Shown here one piece after another: positions 23,823 to 32,584 of a stretch of 64,000 nt of DNA. How positions within the stretch are numbered: the first letter of the stretch is position 1; each line of letters begins with the position of its first letter. Source of the DNA: an uncultured Sulfitobacter sp. (GTDB taxonomy: Bacteria > Pseudomonadota > Alphaproteobacteria > Rhodobacterales > Rhodobacteraceae); assembly GCA_937928635.1 (NCBI GenBank), contig CALFWM010000012.1:1-64000 (forward strand), given 5' to 3'. A model generated the notes under the pieces. The model saw only the letters and a program-made list of their open reading frames with translations, did not search any database and was not told the origin of the DNA. Position numbers and translations under genes: made by a program.

Positions 23823-24917
23823 TTATGCCGCGCGTTGGCAGGCAAGGTGCACAGCCTCTGACCAGTTTAAAACCTGATGCGTGGGCGCGGGGTGGTCTGG
23901 CAATGTCGCCTGATCAAGATGATGCAACATGCTGGCTTGCAACACGGTTTTATCCCGGTGGATTTGCCCGATGTAGAGACTTTCCAGCGCCGTCCCGGCA
24001 GCCAGGATGGTTTCATGCGCCGGCAGCAAAAGCTGTGTGTAGCGCAAGATTGTACCAGCCGTTTCCTTGACCGCAGAGAACCCATTTACCAGATGACGTG
24101 CCGGCACCAGAACGGCATTTTCGCCAAACAAAAACTCAACTTCCGGCCCATCGACCAACACCCGTTGATCACCTGTCACAATGATGTCCTGATGCAAATT
24201 GAAATAAGGTGCGCGCAGCCGGATCGGCGCAAAACTCCCCCGCGCCGGGACCTTTCGGGACAGGCGGTGCAATATCGGCACCACACCTGCGCCCACGGTC
24301 ATTACTGTGTCACCCCGTTGCAGGTTAGAGACTGTTTTATAGCCCCAGGGCGTTGCCACAGGTGTGTTCGGCAAGAGGGACGACATGGGGCCGACAGGTT
24401 CAATTTGATCGCTAAGCGCCGCAAAAACAATGTCTGGTGCAAAGGTGTGATCCCCCTGGCCCAACATCAAAACGCGCAGGTCATTGAGTGACAGTGGTTG
24501 AGGGTTTGCCACGTTCACAGAGGTCAGCGCCGTTTCGCCCGGACGTTCCAGCGTGATCCGCCCCGCCCCTGCTGCGGCGTCCCAGGAATAGGTCACCCGA
24601 ACAACATCCGTGTCCGCCGCCCGCTGAACGGGCAGTGCGGCATGCACGATCTTGCCATCCCTGACCTGAACCATTGCGATGCTGCCGCTTGCGGTGGTCT
24701 GAAACGTCAGACTTCGCAAGCCGTGATCGGTTGATTTGTGAGAGATCAACACCTGCGGGTCCGCGTCAAACGCATAGCGGGTTTCAAACATCAGCGTTCC
24801 GCGCATCAGCAAGGTGTTGGGGTCATCCTTCAAAGCCGGCTTGGCCCGTTTGTCCGCCCCCAGACCGCGCAGGGACAGACGGCAGTCTGTATGATCACTT
24901 AGGGCAAGCCAGGTCAT
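23823..24917 (-). CDS. Protein with a degenerate Hint (hedgehog/intein) domain
   Basis: A 364-residue protein. The N-terminal 165 residues are a beta-rich region of the kind seen in roseobacter Hint proteins (MTWLALSDHTDCRLSLRG, FETRYAFDADPQVLISH). From about residue 180 a Hint_2 domain begins: SLLPNTPVATPWGYKTVSNL aligns with the usual CFTPGTxIATPxG start, so the nucleophile Cys is replaced by Ser180. The usual SPxHR motif also reads VTGDQRVLVD. The remaining parts (VEFLFGENAVLVPARHLVNG) fit well. Self-cleavage may be lost or changed. No export partner is adjacent. Confidence 0.8.
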   Translation of the reverse strand: MTWLALSDHTDCRLSLRGLGADKRAKPALKDDPNTLLMRGTLMFETRYAFDADPQVLISHKSTDHGLRSLTFQTTASGSIAMVQVRDGKIVHAALPVQRAADTDVVRVTYSWDAAAGAGRITLERPGETALTSVNVANPQPLSLNDLRVLMLGQGDHTFAPDIVFAALSDQIEPVGPMSSLLPNTPVATPWGYKTVSNLQRGDTVMTVGAGVVPILHRLSRKVPARGSFAPIRLRAPYFNLHQDIIVTGDQRVLVDGPEVEFLFGENAVLVPARHLVNGFSAVKETAGTILRYTQLLLPAHETILAAGTALESLYIGQIHRDKTVLQASMLHHLDQATLPDHPAPTHQVLNWSEAVHLACQRAA

Positions 24918-25276
24918 TTAGACCACCTTTGTGGTGCGACAGAGCAAGGCACATCGTTATTTCGTGAATTCGCATTTAGCGTTCTTGTCTGCGCAGATGC
25001 CGTGATCGACATGGTTTGCCTCACCTATTGGCCAAGGCAACACATCGCAGCGCCGCATGGCGTCTGCCCATGCGTATTTTAGTGAACTCTTGAACATCCC
25101 TGTTTTCAGGTGATGCACACACCGCTGATTGCCCTGCCTCGGGTCATATTATTACCCAAAGTCTACCACGCGATTTGACCATTGGCGAAGGAAATCGCGC
25201 GCGCCCTCTTGGCACCGCGTTGTTTTCGCCACAAAAGAGGGGCGCGAACCGCGACTGACCCCGAAAAGGAGCCGCA
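24918..25276. other. 359-bp intergenic region upstream of dapE
   Basis: No open frame with a ribosome binding site and protein-like composition was found, and no riboswitch or tRNA was recognised. The region carries the divergent 5' leaders of the Hint gene and dapE. Shortly before dapE (25250-25276) the sequence CCGAAAAGGAGCCGC provides the dapE ribosome binding site. Confidence 0.6.
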
Positions 25277-26422
25277 ATGCCCGGCATTGACCCTGTTGAC
25301 CTGACCGCCCGACTGGTGCGCTGCGCCTCTGTGACGCCTGAAAATGACGGTGCGCTTGAGATACTGGAAGAGCTGCTCGGCACCGCAGGGTTTGAGTGCA
25401 GCTGGGCCAACCGGGGCGGCATCAAGAACCTGTTTGCGCGGTGGGGGGCCAAGGGCAACACAAAGTGTTTTGGTTTCAACGGTCATACGGATGTTGTGCC
25501 CATCGGCAATGAGGCCGATTGGTCCATGCCCCCTTTTGGCGCAGAGATCAAAGACGGTGTGATGTATGGGCGCGGCACGACGGACATGAAATCGGGTGTG
25601 GCAGCCTTTGCCGCTGCCGCCGTGGATTTTGTGCAAAACACGCCTCCCGATGGGTCCATTGTGATTGCGATCACGGGTGACGAAGAAGGGGAGGCGACGG
25701 ATGGCACCACTGCCTTGCTTGAATACATGGCCCAAAATGGCGAGCGGATGGATGTCTGTCTGGTGGGGGAGCCGACCTGCCCGGACACCATGGGTCAAAT
25801 GATGAAAATCGGGCGGCGCGGGTCAATGACCGCGTGGTTTACCGTGACGGGTACGCAGGGGCATTCCGCCTATCCGCACCGCGCCAACAATCCGCTGCCG
25901 GCGATGATGCGCCTGATGGATCAACTGGCCAGCCATCAACTGGACACCGGGACAGATCATTTTGACGCATCGACCCTTGCGGTTGTGACCGTGGACACCG
26001 GAAATACCGCAACCAACGTGATCCCTGCCAAATGCCAGGGGGCGGTGAACATCAGGTTCAACGACAGCCATTCCGGGGCCAGCCTGAGCGCGTTGCTGGA
26101 AAAGGAAATCGCCCTTGTTAGAGACGCATTTGGCGTGGAAATCGAGATGCGAATCAAGATCTCAGGGGAAAGTTTTATCACCCCGCCCGGTGCTTTGTCC
26201 GACTTGGTTGCGGCCTCCGTAGCGGCAGAAACCGGCGTCACGCCCGAACTGTCCACCACCGGCGGGACATCCGACGCCCGTTTCATCAAATCGCATTGCC
26301 CTGTGGTGGAATTTGGGTTGGTGGGTCAGTCGATGCATCAGGTTGATGAACATGTATCCGTGGCGCAGATTCACCAGCTCAAGGCCATTTATGGCCGGGT
26401 GTTAAAGGACTACTTTGCGTGA
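25277..26422 (+). CDS. dapE: Succinyl-diaminopimelate desuccinylase
   Basis: A 381-residue zinc-dependent M20-family hydrolase removing succinate from N-succinyl-L,L-diaminopimelate. Metal-ligand motifs are clear: [11 protein letters not shown] (His), [16 protein letters not shown] (Asp), and [12 protein letters not shown] (Glu), with the lid/dimerisation domain in the middle. AAGGAG 5 nt upstream supports the ATG. The following GNAT gene starts with a GTG overlapping this stop (GTGA), giving a coupled unit. Confidence 0.96.
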   Translation: MPGIDPVDLTARLVRCASVTPENDGALEILEELLGTAGFECSWANRGGIKNLFARWGAKGNTKCFGFNGHTDVVPIGNEADWSMPPFGAEIKDGVMYGRGTTDMKSGVAAFAAAAVDFVQNTPPDGSIVIAITGDEEGEATDGTTALLEYMAQNGERMDVCLVGEPTCPDTMGQMMKIGRRGSMTAWFTVTGTQGHSAYPHRANNPLPAMMRLMDQLASHQLDTGTDHFDASTLAVVTVDTGNTATNVIPAKCQGAVNIRFNDSHSGASLSALLEKEIALVRDAFGVEIEMRIKISGESFITPPGALSDLVAASVAAETGVTPELSTTGGTSDARFIKSHCPVVEFGLVGQSMHQVDEHVSVAQIHQLKAIYGRVLKDYFA

Positions 26423-26835
26423 GCATCGACATCGCCCTCACACGAGACTTAGAGACCTGTTTTGCCTTGCGTAGGGTCGTTTTTATCGACGAACAAGGCG
26501 TACCGGAGTCAGAGGAAATTGACGCATTTGACGCCACAAGCCTGCACTTGCTTGCGCAAGACAATGGCACACCGGTCGGGACGGCGCGTGTCTATGTCGC
26601 TGATAATGTCGCAAAGATCGGGCGCGTTTGTGTGCTGCGCGCGTATCGCGGCAGGGGGTTAGGTGCGGCGTTGATCAAGGCCACGCTCGACGTTTCAAAG
26701 GGCAAGGCCAAAACCGCAAAACTTGGCGCACAAATACATGCGTTGGGATTTTACGAGGGGCTTGGCTTTACCGCCCAGGGGCCAATCTATGACGATGCAG
26801 GTATTGATCACCGGGATATGGTGCGCCCGCTATGA
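26419..26835 (+). CDS. GNAT-family N-acetyltransferase
   Basis: A 138-residue acetyltransferase. The acetyl-CoA binding motif A is [20 protein letters not shown] (R-G-R-G-L-G), and motif B is [19 protein letters not shown]. An N-terminal [20 protein letters not shown] segment matches the ElaA/YjcF-like group. The start is GTG at 26419 overlapping the dapE stop by 4 nt, and its own stop overlaps the next start, so dapE, this gene and the next form one transcript. Substrate unknown. Confidence 0.88.
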   Translation: MSIDIALTRDLETCFALRRVVFIDEQGVPESEEIDAFDATSLHLLAQDNGTPVGTARVYVADNVAKIGRVCVLRAYRGRGLGAALIKATLDVSKGKAKTAKLGAQIHALGFYEGLGFTAQGPIYDDAGIDHRDMVRPL

Positions 26836-27404
26836 AACCCACGCTCATTATCATGCTGAAAGAGCCGCGCCCGGGCCAGGTCAAGTCGCGGCTGGGGAAA
26901 GAGATTGGCATGGTGCCTGCCGTATGGTGGTTTCGCCATCAGGTGTGTGGGTTGCTGCGCCGCGTGCAAGACCCAAGATGGCAGGTTGTCTTGGCCGTTA
27001 GTCCGGATCGACAGGGACGTGTCAGCCGGGTGTGGCCCGCCCATCTGCCACGTTGGCCGCAGGGGCAGGGTGATCTAGGGCAACGTATGGCGCGCATGTT
27101 ACGGCAGGTGGGCAAGGGCCCCGTGTGCCTGATTGGCGCGGACATTCCAGATGTCACAAACAAACGGATTGCTGAAGCATTTGCAGCATTGGGGGATCAC
27201 GACGCCGTTTTTGGCCCGGCCTATGATGGTGGGTATTGGCTGGTTGGGCTAAAGCACCCCGAGCGCCAGCCAAACGGGCTGTTTCACAATGTACGCTGGT
27301 CCACCGAACATGCGTTGGCAGATACCATCGCAACCCTGCCAGATTACCACATTGCACAGGTGGCAACCCTGCGTGACGTGGACACCAAAGCCGATTTACC
27401 ATGA
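26832..27404 (+). CDS. DUF2064 / TIGR04282-type glycosyltransferase
   Basis: A 190-residue protein of the DUF2064 group of nucleotide-diphospho-sugar transferase folds. Recognisable parts are MLKEPRPGQVKSRLGKEIG (nucleotide-binding start), GPVCLIGADIPDVTNKRI, and the acceptor region FGPAYDGGYWLVGL. Family members include arsenosugar biosynthesis glycosyltransferases, but this function is not shown here as no arsenic genes are near. It overlaps the GNAT gene by 4 nt. Confidence 0.82.
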   Translation: MKPTLIIMLKEPRPGQVKSRLGKEIGMVPAVWWFRHQVCGLLRRVQDPRWQVVLAVSPDRQGRVSRVWPAHLPRWPQGQGDLGQRMARMLRQVGKGPVCLIGADIPDVTNKRIAEAFAALGDHDAVFGPAYDGGYWLVGLKHPERQPNGLFHNVRWSTEHALADTIATLPDYHIAQVATLRDVDTKADLP

Positions 27405-27436
27405 CGACGCCAGGGTCGCGTGCTAGCTGACACCCC

Positions 27437-29695
27437 ATGAAAAATATTCCTACCAAAGAAGAGATCCTGGCCTGGATCACCGAAAACCCCACGCTGACGG
27501 CGAAACGCGACATCGCAAAGGCCTTTGGCATCAAGGGGGCCGCGCGGATTGACCTCAAGCGTATCCTCAAAGAGTTGGAAGCCGAGGGACATCTGGAAAA
27601 GCGTGGCAAATCCACGCAAGACCCGGATCGCCTGCCACCGGTTTCGGTGCTGATGGTCACCGGGCCAGACAGTGACGGAGATCTCTTTGCCAAACCGATG
27701 GAATGGCATGGCATTGGGCGCGAACCGCGCGTGCTGGTGATCACCCGCGCCTCTGACCCGGCGCTGGGCGAAGGGGATCGCATTCTGGCGCGGCTCACCA
27801 TGGTCAAGGAGGAGCCCTACGCCTATGAGGGTCGCCTGATCCGTCGGATTGGCACCAACCCCAAACGCGTGCTGGGGGTGTTTCGCAAGAAGGCCGAAGG
27901 TGGGCGCATTGTGCCCATCGACAAGGGTGCCGATAAAGAATGGATCGTTGCCGCCGATGCCGTGAACGGGGCCAAGGATGGCGAACTGGTAGAGGCCGAA
28001 CAGGCGGGTCCAAAGGGACGCATGGGCCTGCCCAAGGCGCGTATTGTGGAACGGTTGGGTGACCCGTCAGCGCCCAAGGCCGTGTCGCTGATCGCGATAC
28101 ATCAGCACGGCATTCCGGACGAATTCCCCGACAAGGTCGTGGCCGAGGCCGACGCGATGAAACCCGCAGGCCTGAAAGGGCGCGAAGATTTGCGCGATTT
28201 GCCGTTGATCACCATCGACCCAAGTGATGCGCGGGATCACGATGATGCCTGTTATGCCCATGCGGATGAGGACCCCAAGAACGAGGGCGGTCATGTCCTG
28301 TGGGTCGCGATTGCGGATGTGGCCCATTACGTCACACCGGGTTCAGCGCTGGACACGGAGGCACGCAAGCGGGGCAACTCCACCTACTTCCCGGACCGTG
28401 TTGTGCCGATGCTGCCGGACCGGTTGTCGGGCGATCTGTGTTCCCTGCATGAGGGGGTGCCGCGCGCCTGTATCGCGGTGCGCATGGTGCTGGATGCGCA
28501 GGGCAACAAGCTGTCTCATTCGTTCCATCGTGGGCTGATGCGCTCGCCCGCGTCGCTGCATTATGAGGAGGTGCAGGAGGCCATTGACGGCAATCCAAAT
28601 GAACGCTGTTTACCCTTGTTAGAGCCTGTTTTGCAGCCTCTGTACGCCGCTTATGATGCGCTCAAACTTGCCCGTGCAGAGCGTCAGCCGCTGGAGCTGG
28701 ACCTGCCCGAACGGCGCATCGAGTTGGATGAAGATGGCACCGTGCGCTCGGTCAATTTCAAGGATCGGCTGGATGCACATAAGCTGATTGAGGAATTCAT
28801 GGTGCTGGCCAATGTTGCAGCGGCGGAGACCTTGCTGGCCAAGAAAGTACCGTTGCTGTTTCGGGTGCATGAAGACCCGCCGCAGGAAAAGCTGGAAAGC
28901 CTGCGAGAGACAGCGCAGGCCGCCGGGTTCAATCTGGCCAAGGGGCAGGTGCTGAAAACCGCACACCTGAACCGATTGTTAAATGATGCCACCGGGACGG
29001 ATGATGCGGAGCTGATCAACCTCTCCACGCTGCGCTCCATGACGCAGGCCTATTATGCGCCGCAGCATATCGGGCACTTTGGTCTGGCGCTGCGGTCGTA
29101 TGCGCATTTTACATCGCCTATTCGCCGCTACGCCGACCTGATCGTGCACCGCGCCCTGATCACGGCGTACGGCTGGGGCAAGGACGGGTTGGGCGTGGAT
29201 GTGGATATCGAAAGCCTGGAGCAGACTGGTTTGCATATCTCCGATACAGAACGCCGCTCGATGACTGCGGAGCGGGACACAACCGACCGGTATCTGGCTT
29301 CCTATCTGAGCGAGCGTGTTGGCAATGAATTTATGGGCCGGATCAGCGGGATTGCGCGGTTTGGGGCGTTTGTGAAGCTGGACGAGACCGGCGCAGATGG
29401 CTTGCTGCCAATGCGCGCGTTGGGGCGGGAGTATTTTCATTATGACCGCGAAGAACAATCACTTACAGGCGCTGAAACTGGTATGGTGATTGGCATTGGT
29501 CAGCGGGTCAAAGTGCGGCTGGCTGAGGCCGTCCCGGTTACGGGTGGTATTGCATTGGACCTGCTGGAGATTGACTCCAAGCAGATTAAACCGGGCAGTC
29601 GCAGCCCGGCTGGGCGGTCACCCCGGCGCAAGGCCATAAAGGCCAAGCGCAAGGGCGCAAAGGTTAAGCGCAAAGTAACGCGGACGCGTCGGTAG
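27437..29695 (+). CDS. rnr: Ribonuclease R (RNB exoribonuclease)
   Basis: A 752-residue 3'-5' exoribonuclease. In order: an N-terminal HTH/OB region, cold-shock-like domains, the RNB catalytic domain with ITIDPSDARDHDDACYA (catalytic Asp cluster) and ADLIVHRALITAY near its end, the S1 domain (RISGIARFGAFVKLDETGAD) and a Lys/Arg-rich tail (RKAIKAKRKGAKVKRKVTRT) that aids binding to structured RNA. Acts in rRNA and mRNA decay. Its last 32 nt overlap the convergent glutathione transferase gene. Confidence 0.95.
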   Translation: MKNIPTKEEILAWITENPTLTAKRDIAKAFGIKGAARIDLKRILKELEAEGHLEKRGKSTQDPDRLPPVSVLMVTGPDSDGDLFAKPMEWHGIGREPRVLVITRASDPALGEGDRILARLTMVKEEPYAYEGRLIRRIGTNPKRVLGVFRKKAEGGRIVPIDKGADKEWIVAADAVNGAKDGELVEAEQAGPKGRMGLPKARIVERLGDPSAPKAVSLIAIHQHGIPDEFPDKVVAEADAMKPAGLKGREDLRDLPLITIDPSDARDHDDACYAHADEDPKNEGGHVLWVAIADVAHYVTPGSALDTEARKRGNSTYFPDRVVPMLPDRLSGDLCSLHEGVPRACIAVRMVLDAQGNKLSHSFHRGLMRSPASLHYEEVQEAIDGNPNERCLPLLEPVLQPLYAAYDALKLARAERQPLELDLPERRIELDEDGTVRSVNFKDRLDAHKLIEEFMVLANVAAAETLLAKKVPLLFRVHEDPPQEKLESLRETAQAAGFNLAKGQVLKTAHLNRLLNDATGTDDAELINLSTLRSMTQAYYAPQHIGHFGLALRSYAHFTSPIRRYADLIVHRALITAYGWGKDGLGVDVDIESLEQTGLHISDTERRSMTAERDTTDRYLASYLSERVGNEFMGRISGIARFGAFVKLDETGADGLLPMRALGREYFHYDREEQSLTGAETGMVIGIGQRVKVRLAEAVPVTGGIALDLLEIDSKQIKPGSRSPAGRSPRRKAIKAKRKGAKVKRKVTRTRR

Positions 29696-30404
29696 GGGCG
29701 GCTGCATTGGGGGCCTTCATGCGGTCTTGCATTCGGTCGATATAGCGACACAGAATCTCATCTTCCGCGACGCGGGTTTTCAGCAACGTCTTGCCCGGCG
29801 TTGCGCGCATGTTCTGCAACATCGCCGCAACGGAGGCATCAGCCGCTGTTGGATGATCGCCAAACAGAAACGCGCCGTGCCAAAGCCGGGTGGTGATCGC
29901 CTGTAGGTCCAGTTCGATACGCACCATGCGCTCTGCCGGGGTCAGCCGCCCCAACCCCTGCGCCTGCATGCCCTTGAGGCAGGTCTTGCGCAGACCACTG
30001 GTGACAAAACCGCGCAGCGGCCTGGGGATCATCTTGAAATACTCATCGCGGATGATCGGCCAGACGTCATCATTGCCCCAGCGGTCCATCACGATGTGAA
30101 AGTACATGTGTTCTTCGGCCATGCGGATGAATGCGCGGGAGGTTGCCTTTTCCATGTCCGAAAGGCCCGCGTCAAAGTCAGCGCCAAGCTGTTCCAGATG
30201 AGCGCGGATATTGTCGCTATCTGGGATTATCGTTCCGTTATCCCGGATTGCAGGAAGTTTCTGATGCGGCATTTTGCGCGGATCAGCGAGGTCTTCGCGG
30301 GCCCAGGATTGGCCGGACATGTCCAACAGCCAGATCGCCTTGACGCAAAAAGGGCTGGCCGCAGGGGCACCAAAAGAGGCGGGGTAGGTGAGCAGGGTTA
30401 TCAT
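29664..30404 (-). CDS. Glutathione S-transferase-like protein
   Basis: A 246-residue protein with a thioredoxin-fold N-terminal domain (LTYPASFGAPAASPFCVKAI, KLPAIRDNGTIIPDSDNI with the conserved cis-Pro region) and an all-helical C-terminal domain (HGAFLFGDHPTAADASVAAM). It belongs to GST-related proteins of proteobacteria whose substrate is unknown. Its 3' end overlaps rnr. The gene is divergent from a WYL regulator, with a palindromic site between, so that regulator probably controls it. Confidence 0.85.
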   Translation of the reverse strand: MITLLTYPASFGAPAASPFCVKAIWLLDMSGQSWAREDLADPRKMPHQKLPAIRDNGTIIPDSDNIRAHLEQLGADFDAGLSDMEKATSRAFIRMAEEHMYFHIVMDRWGNDDVWPIIRDEYFKMIPRPLRGFVTSGLRKTCLKGMQAQGLGRLTPAERMVRIELDLQAITTRLWHGAFLFGDHPTAADASVAAMLQNMRATPGKTLLKTRVAEDEILCRYIDRMQDRMKAPNAAAPTDASALLCA

Positions 30405-30440
30405 AGTGTTCTCCTTTTCTGTGATCCTGCCTAACAGTCG

Positions 30441-30463
30441 ATGCTGTCAATTATTGTCAGCAT
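30441..30463. promoter_or_regulatory. 23-bp near-perfect palindrome between the GST and WYL regulator genes
   Basis: ATGCTG-t-CAAT-t-ATTG-t-CAGCAT: arms of 10 matching pairs with only a t/t mismatch on each side and one central base. It lies 36 nt before the GST start and 16 nt before the regulator start, where an autoregulatory operator would be expected. Strong symmetry supports a dimeric DNA-binding protein, most simply the adjacent WYL regulator. Confidence 0.7.
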
Positions 30464-30479
30464 AGGTTATGCATCGGTC

Positions 30480-31199
30480 ATGAGTCGCACACACCGCCTG
30501 TTTCAGATGATGACCACCCTGCGTCGATTGCCCGCCCCGGTGCGGGCTGTGCAATTGGCAGATGAAATGCAGATGTCGCTGCGCACTATCTATCGTGATA
30601 TTGAGGCACTGCGGGGTCTTGGCGCAGTCATTGATGGGGAGGCGGGCTTTGGCTACACGCTGATTGAGGATGCAGCACTACCGCCGCTTGGATTTGAAGA
30701 TGATGAGTTGGAGGCGTTGGTTTTGGGCCTGCGGGATGTGGCTGTGATTGGGGATCCCGCACTGGCCAAAGCGGCAGAGACCGCGCTGGCCAAACTGACC
30801 GCGCGGGTGCCCCCGCGACAGGCGCACCGGTTGCAGCACGCAATTCTGGATGCCCGCCGGTTCACCCGCCCGGACCCGCCGCGCATTGATGTGCCGGATT
30901 TGCGCAATGCCACGTGGGAGGAGGAAACGATTGCTTTTTCCTACAAGGACGGCAAAGGCGCGGCCTCGACCAGAGAGGTCGATCCCTTGGGGATTGTTTA
31001 TATGCAAAACACCAACATGTTGATGGCCTGGTGCCATTTACGAAGTGATTTCCGGGCGTTTCGATTGGACCGAATGGATGATCTGCGCCGAACGGGCAAC
31101 AGTTTTCGGCCCCGCCGTGTACCGCTTTTGCGCGATTATATGGAATTGTTGCGTGCAGATGCCGAAGAACGGGCAAAGGCCCGCGCGCCCGACGCATGA
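30480..31199 (+). CDS. YafY-type transcriptional regulator (HTH_11 + WYL domain)
   Basis: A 239-residue regulator. The N-terminal HTH_11 (TLRRLPAPVRAVQLADEMQM, then SLRTIYRDIEALRG) is followed by a WYL-like ligand-binding domain (FSYKDGKGAASTREVDPLGI, MAWCHLRSDFRAFRLDRM). Such regulators sense ligands and often repress adjacent genes. The start ATG at 30480 (MSRTHRLF) was chosen; the longer frame runs through the operator palindrome. Confidence 0.9.
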   Translation: MSRTHRLFQMMTTLRRLPAPVRAVQLADEMQMSLRTIYRDIEALRGLGAVIDGEAGFGYTLIEDAALPPLGFEDDELEALVLGLRDVAVIGDPALAKAAETALAKLTARVPPRQAHRLQHAILDARRFTRPDPPRIDVPDLRNATWEEETIAFSYKDGKGAASTREVDPLGIVYMQNTNMLMAWCHLRSDFRAFRLDRMDDLRRTGNSFRPRRVPLLRDYMELLRADAEERAKARAPDA

Positions 31200-31263
31200 G
31201 GACTTTTGTACAAGTACAAGGCGCGCTAGGTTGATCCGGAGCAAAGAAGAGACGGTAATCAAA

Positions 31264-32523
31264 ATGCGCAGGCGAATTCTGGCAGCGATCGCGGGGGCAA
31301 TCTTTCTTGTCGCTCCATCATTAGCAGAGGCCCCGTTGGGATCATTGCGGCCCGTAGAACGATCCGGGACAGGCAGCACAATTGTGCAAAATCCAACGCA
31401 AGAGGGCCTGCGCGCGTGGATTGCTGCGTTTCGACCAAGAGCGTTGGCGCAGGGGATTACGGCAGGAACCTTTGACAGCGTAATGAATGACGCGCGCTAT
31501 GATGCTGACGTGGTCAAGCGGGACCGCAATCAATCTGAGTTCACCAAAACAATTTGGGATTATCTGGATACGGCAGCGTCTGATTTGCGGGTCACAAATG
31601 GAAAGGCCGCCCTGGCCAAGTGGGACAAAACACTGATTGAAATTGAGCGCACCTATGGTGTGGACAAGGAAATTGTCACGGCAATTTGGGGGCTGGAAAG
31701 CTCGTATGGGGTGTTCCGTGGCGGGGAGTCGACATTGGATGCGCTGGCAACACTGGCGTATGACGGTCGGCGCGCAGAGTTTTTTGAACAAGAGCTGATT
31801 GATGCGCTGCGGATTTTGCAAGACGGCGATATCACGCTGGCAAAATTGAAGGGGTCTTGGGCCGGGGCCATGGGGCACACGCAGTTTATGCCATCTTCCT
31901 TTCAGGAGCATGCGGTAGATCATGATGGGGACGGACGGCGCGATATCTGGAGCGACAATCCGGTGGATGCCTTGGCCTCAACCGCTGCGTATCTCAAGAA
32001 TTTTGGCTGGACGACGGGGCAGCCCTGGGGGGTTGAGGTGCGCCTACCGGATAGCTTTGATTTTACACTCGCGCGGCGGGATATGCGCAAGCTACCGAGC
32101 GATTGGGCGGTGTTGGGCGTGACCCAGCCCAATGGCACCGCGGTGCGCGATTTTGGGCTGGCCTCTGTTCTCTTGCCCGGAGGGGCGGAGGGCGTTGCGT
32201 TTTTGGTCTTTCAGAACTTTGAAGTGCTGGAACGCTACAACACCGCAGATGCCTATGTGATTGGCGTTGGCCATTTGGCAGACCGCATTCGGGGCGCGGG
32301 GCCATTTGAAAAAAGCTGGCCCCGGCACCTGCGGGTGTTGAGCCATGATGAGCGAATTGAATTGCAGAAGCGGCTGACCGCAGCCGGATTCGATACAGAA
32401 AAGATTGACGCCAAGATGGGCCCACTGACCATTGGTGCGATCCGAAAGTTCCAGCAGGCACAAGGGGTGGTGCCGGATGGTTACCCGTCTTTGAGTGTTC
32501 TGGAACGCTTGCGCGCGTTGTGA
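31264..32523 (+). CDS. Lytic murein transglycosylase (MltB family) with peptidoglycan-binding domain
   Basis: A 419-residue secreted enzyme. A signal peptide (RRRILAAIAGAIFLVAPSLA) is followed by an SLT_2/MltB catalytic domain; the catalytic Glu sits in AIWGLESSYGVFRGGEST, and GAMGHTQFMPSSFQEHAVDH is the conserved substrate groove. A C-terminal PG_binding_1 domain (LQKRLTAAGFDTEKIDAKMG, AIRKFQQAQGVVPDG) targets it to the wall. It cleaves glycan strands to 1,6-anhydro products. Open frame upstream to 31045 is not coding. Convergent with the aminotransferase. Confidence 0.92.
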   Translation: MRRRILAAIAGAIFLVAPSLAEAPLGSLRPVERSGTGSTIVQNPTQEGLRAWIAAFRPRALAQGITAGTFDSVMNDARYDADVVKRDRNQSEFTKTIWDYLDTAASDLRVTNGKAALAKWDKTLIEIERTYGVDKEIVTAIWGLESSYGVFRGGESTLDALATLAYDGRRAEFFEQELIDALRILQDGDITLAKLKGSWAGAMGHTQFMPSSFQEHAVDHDGDGRRDIWSDNPVDALASTAAYLKNFGWTTGQPWGVEVRLPDSFDFTLARRDMRKLPSDWAVLGVTQPNGTAVRDFGLASVLLPGGAEGVAFLVFQNFEVLERYNTADAYVIGVGHLADRIRGAGPFEKSWPRHLRVLSHDERIELQKRLTAAGFDTEKIDAKMGPLTIGAIRKFQQAQGVVPDGYPSLSVLERLRAL

Positions 32524-32584
32524 TGGGAGCGGCGCGCGTGCAAGCACGACGCCCCACCCGCCATCCCAAAGTGCATTTGTGCGG

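Noticed and set aside
27154..27807. A 217-codon minus-strand frame
   Set aside because: Antisense to the glycosyltransferase end and the rnr start, with shadow-like composition.
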